From the NCBI GenBank assembly GCA_943370145.1, contig CALRPY020000033.1:1-48990 (forward strand): 48,990 nucleotides of DNA. The letters run 5' to 3'. A program made the position numbers and the translations under genes. This stretch comes from Ga0077536 sp943370145. GTDB taxonomy: Bacteria > Pseudomonadota > Gammaproteobacteria > Ga0077536. Under the pieces are notes generated by a model. That model was given only the letters and a program-made list of their open reading frames with translations. It had not been told where the DNA came from and made no database searches. How positions within the stretch are numbered: the first letter of the stretch is position 1; each line of letters starts with the position of its first letter. Positions 25,982 to 33,151 of this stretch are shown here, piece after piece.

Positions 25982-28117
25982 ATGACCGACGCCACCCGCA
26001 GTCTCCACCACGGCGGTTGTCCCCACGACTGCCCCGACACGTGCTCGATGGTGTTCGAGGTCGAGGCCGGCCGCCTCGTCGGCGTGCGCGGCAATCCCGA
26101 CCATCCGATGACCCGTGGCGCCCTCTGCGTGAAGCTGCGCGACTACGAACAGCGCCATTACCACCCGGACCGCCTGTTGCATCCACTCAAGCGCGTCGGG
26201 CCCAAGGGCGCCGGGCAGTTCGAACGGATCAGCTGGGACGAGGCGCTCGACACCATCACCTCGCGCTGGAAGTCGATCATCGGGCGCCACGGCCCGCAGG
26301 CAATCGCGCCGTTCAGCTATCTCGGCCACCAGGGCCTGGTGCACGGACTGAATGGCGGCGACGCGTTCTTCAATCGCATGGGCGCGACGGTCACCGAGCG
26401 GACCTTCTGCGGCGAGGGCGCGGCGACTGCGTGGCTGATGACCTGCGGGCCGAGCGGCGGCATGGATCCCGAGTCGTTCCGGCACTCGAAGCTCATCATC
26501 ATCTGGGCCTGCAACAGCGTCAGCACGAACCTCCATCACTGGCACGTGGTGAAGGACGCGCAGAAGGCCGGCGCAAAAGTGGTGGTCATAGACGCCTACC
26601 GCTCGCGCACGGCGAAGGAGGCGGACTGGCACATCGCGCCGCGCCCCGGCACCGACGGCGCGCTCGCGATGGCGTTGATCCACACGCTGATCGCGGAGGA
26701 CCTCGTCGACCGTGACTACGTCGAGCGCTACACGGTGGGCTTCGACGGCCTCGCCGCGCGCGCCGCGCCGCGCACGCCGGAGTGGGCGGAAGGTGTCACC
26801 GGCGTGCCCGCGGCCGACATCCGGCGCCTCGCCCGCGAGTACGCAACGACGCGACCGTCGGCGATCCGCATGGGCGTCGCGCTCGAGCGCCACCACGGCG
26901 GCGGCCAGACCGTGCGCGCGGTGTGCTGCCTGCCGGCGCTCACGGGCGCCTGGCGCGAAGTCGGCGGCGGCATCCTCGCGATGCCCGTGTGGGAGCACCC
27001 CTACCGCTTCGACGCGATCTGCCGGCCGGACTGGATCCCCGCAGGGACCCGCGTGATCAACAATCTCCAGATCGGTCGCCACCTCACGGGCCGCATCCCG
27101 ATGGACCCGCCGATCCTGTCGATGATGGTCTGGAATTCGAACCCGGTGACACAGTCGCCGGAGAGCGATCTCATCATCGAAGGGCTGATGCGCGAGGACC
27201 TGTTCCTGGTGGTCGCTGACCATTTCCTGGTCGACACCGCGCGCTACGCCGACATCGTGCTGCCCGCCGCGATGGGCGCCGAAATGGAGGACATCATCCT
27301 CTCCTGGGGCCACAACTACCTCACCTGGAACGAGAAGTGCGTGGAGCCGCCGGGGGAGGCCCTGTCCAATCGCGAGATCTTCCGCCGCCTCGCCGCGCGC
27401 ATGGGCTACACCGAGCCCGAGTTCCGCTGGTCGGACGCCGAATGCCTCGAGCATTTCATCGACTGGGAGGCGCCGGCCTGTCGCGGCATCACGCTCGCAT
27501 TGCTGCGCGAACGCGGCTACGCGCACCTCGCGATCGGCAGCGCGGACGATCGCGCGCCACACCGCGAGGGCAACTTTCCAACGCCTTCGGGCAAGTGCGA
27601 GTTCCGCTCTGGCATCGCCGTGCAGGGCAATTTCGTCGCGGGGCCGTTTCGCCAGATGTACGCGGACAGGCAGGGTGGCGAGATGCTCGACGAACTGCCC
27701 GACTACGTGCCGCCGCGCGAGAGTCCGGCGACGAACCCGTCACTGGCCGCGCGCTACCCGCTGAACATCGTCTCGCCGAAGAGCCACGCCTTCCTCAACT
27801 CGTGCTACGCGAACATGGCAGGCAAGCAGCGCGCGCAGGGCGAGCAGTTCCTGCTGATCAACGCCGCGGACGCCGGCCCGCGTGGCATCGGCGACGGCGC
27901 ACGCGTGCGGGTGCACAACGATCGCGGCGCCTTCGAGGCGCTCGCCAGTGTGACGGATGACGTGAACCCCGGCGTCGTCGTCGCGACGCTCGGTTACTGG
28001 CGGCAACTGAACCGCGGCACCGTGAACGTCGTGAGTTCGGCGGAGTTCGTGAACATGGGCCACGCGCCGAGCTTCTCGGACAACCTGGTGGAAGTCACGC
28101 CGGCCGCGGGCACGTGA
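25982..28117 (+). CDS. molybdopterin (bis-MGD) oxidoreductase
   Basis: A 711-residue DMSO-reductase-family enzyme. A [4Fe-4S] site is clear at the N-terminus: Cys13, Cys17, Cys21 and Cys49 (GGCPHDCPDTC and RGALCVK). A cofactor region with RISWDEALDTI follows, then ERTFCGEGAATAW, whose Cys aligns with the usual position of a molybdenum ligand. The C-terminal dinucleotide-binding domain runs from about 590 (PLNIVSPKSHAFLNS). I see no Tat signal, so it is probably cytoplasmic. The ATG at 25982 has AAAGGGG upstream; the frame is open 11 codons further. No partner subunits adjoin; the substrate is unknown. Confidence 0.9.
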   Translation: MTDATRSLHHGGCPHDCPDTCSMVFEVEAGRLVGVRGNPDHPMTRGALCVKLRDYEQRHYHPDRLLHPLKRVGPKGAGQFERISWDEALDTITSRWKSIIGRHGPQAIAPFSYLGHQGLVHGLNGGDAFFNRMGATVTERTFCGEGAATAWLMTCGPSGGMDPESFRHSKLIIIWACNSVSTNLHHWHVVKDAQKAGAKVVVIDAYRSRTAKEADWHIAPRPGTDGALAMALIHTLIAEDLVDRDYVERYTVGFDGLAARAAPRTPEWAEGVTGVPAADIRRLAREYATTRPSAIRMGVALERHHGGGQTVRAVCCLPALTGAWREVGGGILAMPVWEHPYRFDAICRPDWIPAGTRVINNLQIGRHLTGRIPMDPPILSMMVWNSNPVTQSPESDLIIEGLMREDLFLVVADHFLVDTARYADIVLPAAMGAEMEDIILSWGHNYLTWNEKCVEPPGEALSNREIFRRLAARMGYTEPEFRWSDAECLEHFIDWEAPACRGITLALLRERGYAHLAIGSADDRAPHREGNFPTPSGKCEFRSGIAVQGNFVAGPFRQMYADRQGGEMLDELPDYVPPRESPATNPSLAARYPLNIVSPKSHAFLNSCYANMAGKQRAQGEQFLLINAADAGPRGIGDGARVRVHNDRGAFEALASVTDDVNPGVVVATLGYWRQLNRGTVNVVSSAEFVNMGHAPSFSDNLVEVTPAAGT

Positions 28118-28200
28118 CCTCCCGCATCCCGCGCGCGGGCTGAGCCCTGATCACGTTTTTCGAGGTGGGTGAACATCACTGCGCAAGGCAATCGCTGGAT

Positions 28201-28440
28201 GGGAAAAGGTGTCAGATTTGAAATCTGACACCTTTTCTCCCATGACGCACGTGCATCACCCGCCATCATGAAAGAAGCTCTCGAGCAGGCGCGGGTGCCG
28301 GCGCAAAGGTGTCAGATTTGAAATCTGACACCTTTTCTCCCATGACGCACGTGCATCACCCGCCATCATGAAAGAAGCTCTCGAGCAGGCGCGAGTGCCG
28401 GCGCAAAGGTGTCAGATTTCAAATCTGACACCTTTGCGCC
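28201..28440. repeat. three GGTGTCAGATTT palindromes in an exact 100-bp tandem array (copies 5-7)
   Basis: Palindrome centres lie at 28220, 28320 and 28420, exactly 100 bases apart, and the intervening flank (CATGACGCACGTGCATCACC onward) is duplicated with one visible difference (GGGTG to GAGTG). Copy 5 has outer arms GGGAAAAGG/CCTTTTCTC; copy 6 is a hybrid with left arm GGCGCAAAGG and right arm CCTTTTCTCC; copy 7 has perfect 20-base arms GGCGCAAAGG/CCTTTGCGCC and a C, not G, at its centre. This array fills the gene gap 28118-28441, with nothing else recognised there. Copy 7 ends one base before the stop of the next (minus-strand) gene. Confidence 0.95.
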
Positions 28441-28441
28441 C

Positions 28442-28729
28442 CTAGCCTTTGAGCGCGTCCCGGATCCGGCGATAGGCCTCGCCCAGTTCCTCGCCGAGCA
28501 GGCCGGCGGCGGCGGCGACCTCCCGTCCTCCTTCGCCGGCGGACTCGGCCACCGCAGAGGCCTTTGCGTGGAAGTGCTCCCACTTGCGTTCCACCGTGTC
28601 GAATTCGTCGCGGAGCTCGGCGTGGGCGAGGTGCAGCTTGAGCCGCAGTTCGTCGCGCTCGAGCGCGAGCTTGTCGCGGAGGACCCGCAGTTCGTCGCGG
28701 GCGCGTTGCAGTCGGTCGGCGTCGTTCAT
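28442..28729 (-). CDS. small charged coiled-coil protein
   Basis: A 95-residue protein without signal or hydrophobic segment, whose first 50 residues are highly charged with a heptad-like pattern (ELRVLRDKLALERDELRLKL), ending in ALKG. I do not recognise a family. The ATG has AGGGAA seven bases upstream. It lies 83 bases after the reductase on the same strand, so it may be the last gene of the di-iron operon, or a separate gene ended by palindrome copy 7. Codon use and length look like a real gene. Confidence 0.65.
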   Translation of the reverse strand: MNDADRLQRARDELRVLRDKLALERDELRLKLHLAHAELRDEFDTVERKWEHFHAKASAVAESAGEGGREVAAAAGLLGEELGEAYRRIRDALKG

Positions 28730-28812
28730 GGTCGTTCCCTCGTCATGGCTGGGCGTTGAACCCGAGCATAGTCCTCCGCGCCACCGGCTCCATGACGCCG
28801 CGCAAGCGCGCG

Positions 28813-29841
28813 TCAGCTTGCGGCGAAGAAGCGGTCGAAGAAGAGCTGGTGCTCGGGCAGGCCCTTGGCCTGCAGCAGCCGGGCCACCGTATCGCACATC
28901 GCCGGCGCGCCGCAGAGGTAGGCGTCGAGATCGTGGGCGTTCTCGATCTCGCGCTGAACCGCCTGGGTCACGTTGCCGCTGGCGCCCGGCCACGTGTCGC
29001 CGGGCTCGAGGCCATCCAGCGTGGCCACGAACTCGAAGCCGCCGGGCAGCCGGCTGCCGAGCCCTGACAGCTCGTCGACGTAGGGCAGGTCCGCCGGGCG
29101 TCGCGCGCCGTAGAACAGCCGGAAGGCGCGCGGATCGCCGCGTTCCGCGGCATCGCGCAGCATCGACAGCACCGGCGCGAGACCCGAGCCGATCGCGCAC
29201 AGGAGCACGGGGCGGACGCCGTCGCGGAGATAGCTCGAGCCGAACGGACCGCGCACGGCGACAGGGGTGCCCGCCGCCAGCTGTCCGAGCCGGCTGGAGA
29301 AGGCCCCGCCTTCGATGCGCTTCATCACGAACGACAGTTCGCGCGGCGATGACGGCGGCGAGGCCATCGAATAGCTGCGCCAGACCGGTGTCGCCGGGTC
29401 GCCGAGGCCCAGTTCGGCGAACTGGCCCGCGTAGAACGCAAGTGCCGCGGGCAGCGCCACCCGCACTTCCCACAGTTCCGGCGTCAGCTGCGTGCAGGCC
29501 AGCACCTCGCCCTGCAGCGTCGACGGGCGCAGGAAAGGACGGGCGCGGGCATCGGGCAGGCGCTTGTCGCGTATCAGGAGGTCCGTCAGCGGCTTCGCGC
29601 AGCACAGCAGCGCGAGGCCTTCGTCACGCTCGCGATCGGGCAGCGCATAGGCGGACGCGTGGCCGTGGTCGACCTCGCCGTCCTCGACCGCGTACTTGCA
29701 GGTCGAACAGTTGCCGTGCCGGCAGCCGTACTGGAGGTTGATGCCCTGTCGCAGCGCGGCGTCGAGGACTGTTTCACCGTCGTTGACGTCGAAGACCTCG
29801 CCGCTGGGCGCAAGCTCGACCGTGTATGTCGCGTCGCTCAT
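28813..29841 (-). CDS. di-iron monooxygenase reductase (2Fe-2S, FAD, NAD)
   Basis: A 342-residue flavoprotein reductase passing electrons from NAD(P)H to the hydroxylase. An N-terminal plant-type ferredoxin domain carries GCRHGNCSTC (Cys40, 45, 48) and a fourth Cys at 80 or 81; a FAD domain has RSYSMAS, and the NAD domain has CAIGSGLAPVLSM with a CGAPAMCD C-terminal motif. Layout and length fit MmoC/PrmB-type proteins. The ATG at 29841 starts the ferredoxin domain; the longer open frame is rejected. It lies 95 bases after the coupling protein gene, at the end of the alpha-beta-coupling set. Confidence 0.93.
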   Translation of the reverse strand: MSDATYTVELAPSGEVFDVNDGETVLDAALRQGINLQYGCRHGNCSTCKYAVEDGEVDHGHASAYALPDRERDEGLALLCCAKPLTDLLIRDKRLPDARARPFLRPSTLQGEVLACTQLTPELWEVRVALPAALAFYAGQFAELGLGDPATPVWRSYSMASPPSSPRELSFVMKRIEGGAFSSRLGQLAAGTPVAVRGPFGSSYLRDGVRPVLLCAIGSGLAPVLSMLRDAAERGDPRAFRLFYGARRPADLPYVDELSGLGSRLPGGFEFVATLDGLEPGDTWPGASGNVTQAVQREIENAHDLDAYLCGAPAMCDTVARLLQAKGLPEHQLFFDRFFAAS

Positions 29842-29936
29842 GGATGCTGGCTGTCCTGTAACCGCCCTGTGATCGTGTTTCGTGCCCGCCATCCGCCGCG
29901 GCGCATGACCGCGCCGGGCGGGGCGTGGATCGTCCG

Positions 29937-30245
29937 TCAGGCGCGGTGGATCTCGGTGACGTCGCTGGTCAGCGTGAAGGTGTAGGGGTCGGTCTTCACG
30001 CGGCCGATGTAGCTCGACATGATGACCAGCCACTGCGGCAGCGAAATCTCGACCCCGAGTTCCTCCGACACGCGCCGCATGTCGACTTCGATATGGCCCG
30101 CCGGCGAGGTGATTTTCCAGAAGGTGTCGTGATCGGTGATCACCAGGTCGGGGCAGTCCTGCTCCAGCACATCCAGTGTCGCCTGTGCCTCGGGCGAGCC
30201 CTGCATCAGGATCAGCGACACGTCATTGCGGCTCTTGTCGCTCAT
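29937..30245 (-). CDS. monooxygenase coupling/effector protein (MmoB/DmpM family)
   Basis: A 102-residue cofactor-less regulatory protein of soluble di-iron monooxygenases, which docks on the hydroxylase and tunes oxygen activation. The family signs are a VSLILMQGSPEAQATLDVLE segment, ITDHDTFWKITSPAGHIEVDM and a LSEELGVEI-like stretch (RRVSEELGVEISL). The length matches MmoB/TmoD/DmpM proteins (about 90-140). Its ATG overlaps the stop of the beta-subunit gene by four bases, indicating translational coupling. Confidence 0.92.
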   Translation of the reverse strand: MSDKSRNDVSLILMQGSPEAQATLDVLEQDCPDLVITDHDTFWKITSPAGHIEVDMRRVSEELGVEISLPQWLVIMSSYIGRVKTDPYTFTLTSDVTEIHRA

Positions 30246-31315
30246 GGCGCATCTCCGAAGATGCTTGTGTAGCCGAGGCCGGTGATCACCTTCGCCGTCG
30301 CCGCGCGCGCATTCGCGAGCGCCTGTGCGTGCGTCGTCGCCGGCACCGGCACCGCGTCGAAGGCGGGCGCCAGGGCCACCGCCGCCGCGTCCGCGCGGCG
30401 CGACCAGTCGTCGAGCCAGCGCTGGATGGTCGCCCGGTTGTGGGCGGCGTCGGCATCGGCCGGATCGACGACCATGCGCGCCAGTTCCTCGGCGGCCGCG
30501 AGATTGCGGCGGCGATCCCGCTCTGCCGTCATCACGATGTGGGCGGCGACGGCGTCCCGGTTCGGCAGCGCGCTTCGGCGCACCAGTTCACTGACGGCCA
30601 CTTGCTGCAGCAGCGGGCCGACCACGAGGTTCAGGCCCAGCATCGATTCGGCCCAGTCCCGGGTCGCCAGGATTTCCTCGGCGAGACGCCGCGCCGGCTG
30701 GTAGGCCGGCGCGTTCAGCCACGCCGCCTTGCCGGCCGCGTCGTCGACGGCGTCGCCGTGGTGCTCGAGTTCGACGAGATAGCAGATCACGTCCTGCGCA
30801 TGGCGCAGGTGATCGAAACTCTGGAAGCACAGGGCGTTGCCCAGCGTGTCGGAGAGCGCTTCGCGCTGGGCCGGCGCCAGCGCGCGGAAAATCGCATATT
30901 CGAAGAACGACCAGGCGCGGTAGTGGCCGCAGAGCACGTCGCGCACCCAGCGCGGATCGAGTTCGGCGAGGCTGCCGTCGAGCGCCGCGTCCTCGGTGGC
31001 GCGCTCGATCGAAGACTCCTGCTGTTCCTGGTGGCGCACGTAGGTGCGCTGCCACTGCTGGGCCGGATCGCGCCAGGCGAACCAGTCGGCGCACTTCAGC
31101 GCGGTGGACGCGGGATTCCACAGCGGCGTGCCGTCGGTGCGCAGGAGGTACCACTCGGTGTCGGCGATCACGCCGGGCGGCTTGTCGAAGCCGAGGTGAT
31201 CGGGCTGCATGTGGACCGTCAGCGCCTCGTACTCGGTGAGGCGCCGGCGCTGCGGCTTGATGTAGGTGAAGTCGCGGGCGGTCTTGGCCGCCGCATCGGT
31301 CGGCGCCGCGCTCAT
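30242..31315 (-). CDS. di-iron monooxygenase beta subunit
   Basis: A 357-residue hydroxylase beta subunit, structurally a helical bundle without iron ligands. Family traits: the N-terminal RRLTEYEALTVHMQP segment, WFAWRDPAQQWQRTYVRHQ, and an YRAWSFFEYAIFRAL helix. In this family the beta subunit pairs with the alpha to form the hydroxylase dimer. Its ATG overlaps the alpha stop and its own stop overlaps the coupling gene start, so all three are tightly coupled. I find no gamma-subunit gene in the operon. Confidence 0.92.
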   Translation of the reverse strand: MSAAPTDAAAKTARDFTYIKPQRRRLTEYEALTVHMQPDHLGFDKPPGVIADTEWYLLRTDGTPLWNPASTALKCADWFAWRDPAQQWQRTYVRHQEQQESSIERATEDAALDGSLAELDPRWVRDVLCGHYRAWSFFEYAIFRALAPAQREALSDTLGNALCFQSFDHLRHAQDVICYLVELEHHGDAVDDAAGKAAWLNAPAYQPARRLAEEILATRDWAESMLGLNLVVGPLLQQVAVSELVRRSALPNRDAVAAHIVMTAERDRRRNLAAAEELARMVVDPADADAAHNRATIQRWLDDWSRRADAAAVALAPAFDAVPVPATTHAQALANARAATAKVITGLGYTSIFGDAP

Positions 31316-32853
31316 TGCAGCACCGCCACTTCACCCTGCGCGGGCAGGTCGCGCAGCGGATTGCGGATCTCGAACTTGAGCGCCCGCGCATCGTCCAGCG
31401 TCCACATGCGATCGCGCTTCAGATGGGGTTGGGCAATCAGCGTCTTGCCGTCGGCGCGCAACAGGCCGCACGTGACCAGCCAGTCGCCGAGCTCGTAGCC
31501 CTCGAAGTGCTCGTCCCAGGTGTAGTTGTGCGCGTAGCGGTGTGGCTCGATCGCAAACGTGCGTTCGCAGCCGTCCGAGCAGAAGGCGTGCTTGCGACCG
31601 CCGTGCGTCTTGATGCGCACGGTGGAGATGTCCGGCCGCGGGAACACGCAGGGCATCTGGCACACGCGGCACAGCGGCGGCGGGCTCTCGAACAGACCGA
31701 GCGGGAAGCGGCCTTCGGCGGGGTCGGTCATCGTCGCATAGGATTCCCAGAACTTGCCGTAGTGGTTGTACCAGCCGGGGTATTTCTTCTCGAACCAGTC
31801 GAAGTCTTTCGCCGTCAGCGGGTCGATGCGCAGGAACTGCATCGGCCAGCTCGCGGCGAACAGCATCATCGCCGTGTGCCCGACCCACTGAATGCGGTTC
31901 GCCGCTTCCTCCCAGTTCGTTGGCAGATTGATGCCGAAGGGTTCGAGCTTGCGGATGTAGGAACCGGCCCAGTCGTCGCCGATCCATTCCTTCCACGCTT
32001 CCATGTAGGAGCCGCCGCGATTCTCCTGGAAGTAGTCGTAGACGGCGCCGACGAAGGAATCGAGGAAGGTGTGCTGGCGCCAGAAGGCGGTGTCGAAATC
32101 CTGCTGCAGGCGCGGCAGGTTGTCCGGCACCGAGGCGACCGCCGCGAGCGTCGCGTAACCGTTCGCCATGTGACGGGCTTCGTCGGACTGCACGCTGAGG
32201 AAGGTCGTCGGCGTCGCCTGGTCGCCGTTCGCCGCGGCGACTTCGGTCAGCGTGACGAAGATCGGGTTCGTGTACGCGGTCTCGGCGACGACCTGCAGGT
32301 TCAGCGCGCCCTCGATCGGGTTGCCGGCGAAGAAGCCGTCGAAGGCGGCGCGGCTCGCACGGGTGATGAAGTTCGTGTTGCGCAGGCGGAAGCCCTGCGT
32401 GAAGCCTTCCGGGTCCGGCGCGTGCTTCGCGAGGTAACGCACGAGGTGCGCCTCCTGGTTCACGTGCCGGACCTCGTCGATCATCTGCGCGAGGTAGCCC
32501 TGGCGCAATTCGGCGTTCGCCACCGTGTCGACGAGCTGTCCAGTGCACTTCATCGCCGCGTATTCGGCGTAGGTCGTCACCGGCAGCACCATCTTCAGCA
32601 CTTCGGTCCAGCGCTCCGAGGCCTTGGCCGGCATCTTGGCCCGTGCCATCACGTCGCTCATCGCGCCGTACTGACGGTCGTCCTTGTCGCGCTCCATGGC
32701 GCAGTAGTCGCGCACCAGGTGGCGGAACGGGTCGCTGGTCTTTGCCGGGATCCGGTACGGCATGGGGTAGCGTTGCGACCCCTCCAGGTAGGAGGGCTGC
32801 CAGTCGAAATCCTTGACCCGATCGTGGGCCTTGATGAAATCCTCGCCTTTCAC
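31312..32853 (-). CDS. soluble di-iron monooxygenase alpha subunit (MmoX/PrmA-like)
   Basis: A 513-residue catalytic hydroxylase subunit. All six di-iron ligands are present at MmoX-like spacing: Glu97, Glu127, His130, Glu191, Glu225 and His228 (motifs AEYAAMKCTG, IDEVRHVNQ, VVAETAYTN, SDEARHMANG). Thr195 matches the active-site Thr; the residue four after His130 is Glu134 where MmoX has Cys. A Cys cluster (395, 398, 402, 425, 429) resembles a YHS zinc site as in propane-type PrmA. The GTG start at 32853 is fixed by GGAGGT six bases upstream; an upstream open frame through repeats is rejected. The substrate is probably a short or branched alkane or related compound. Confidence 0.93.
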   Translation of the reverse strand: MKGEDFIKAHDRVKDFDWQPSYLEGSQRYPMPYRIPAKTSDPFRHLVRDYCAMERDKDDRQYGAMSDVMARAKMPAKASERWTEVLKMVLPVTTYAEYAAMKCTGQLVDTVANAELRQGYLAQMIDEVRHVNQEAHLVRYLAKHAPDPEGFTQGFRLRNTNFITRASRAAFDGFFAGNPIEGALNLQVVAETAYTNPIFVTLTEVAAANGDQATPTTFLSVQSDEARHMANGYATLAAVASVPDNLPRLQQDFDTAFWRQHTFLDSFVGAVYDYFQENRGGSYMEAWKEWIGDDWAGSYIRKLEPFGINLPTNWEEAANRIQWVGHTAMMLFAASWPMQFLRIDPLTAKDFDWFEKKYPGWYNHYGKFWESYATMTDPAEGRFPLGLFESPPPLCRVCQMPCVFPRPDISTVRIKTHGGRKHAFCSDGCERTFAIEPHRYAHNYTWDEHFEGYELGDWLVTCGLLRADGKTLIAQPHLKRDRMWTLDDARALKFEIRNPLRDLPAQGEVAVLQ

Positions 32854-32940
32854 GCCGTTACCTCCGCAGCTTTGTAGGGGGCCGTCCGTCGGAGCATAAC
32901 GCAGACAGGTGCATGCGGCACTGCAGAAAATATGAAGTCG

Positions 32941-33096
32941 GAAATCGGGGACAGAAATCGGGGACAGACCACGGTTTTGGGGAATCGGGGACAGGAAATC
33001 GGGGACAGACCACGGTTTCCGGTTTCGCGGTTTCCTCAAAACCGTGGTCTGTCCCCGATTTCGCGGTTTCCTCAAAACCGTGGTCTGTCCCCGATT
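32941..33096. repeat. GGGGACAGACCACGG repeat cluster upstream of the di-iron operon
   Basis: Two forward copies of AAATCGGGGACAGACCACGG (32955 and 32997) face two inverted copies (33038-33061 and 33074-33096), with partial GAATCGGGGACAG half-copies at 32941 and 32982. The inverted copies form a 36-bp tandem repeat (33025-33060 and 33061-33096). It lies between the Baeyer-Villiger gene stop and the alpha start, within the likely leader of the di-iron operon. Related CCGTGGTCTGTCCCC motifs are known to me as dispersed repeats of proteobacteria, possibly tied to REP-type transposases; no such gene is in this window. Confidence 0.9.
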
Positions 33097-33151
33097 TCGC
33101 GATTTCGCGGAACCTGCGTGCGGCGCGGATGTCGGGCGCCACGCGCGACGC

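Noticed and set aside
28201..28440. CRISPR-like regular spacing
   Set aside because: The three copies are 100 bases apart but the intervening sequences are the same repeated unit, not different spacers, and the repeat is a palindrome with hybrid arms. It is a tandem duplication.
28813..32853. A gamma subunit or MmoD-like gene
   Set aside because: No frame between or after the operon genes shows such a protein; the 95-residue coiled-coil protein does not resemble them.
30176..32877. Forward frames across the di-iron operon
   Set aside because: Two long forward frames are antisense shadows; the minus-strand genes have motifs, overlaps and ribosome sites.
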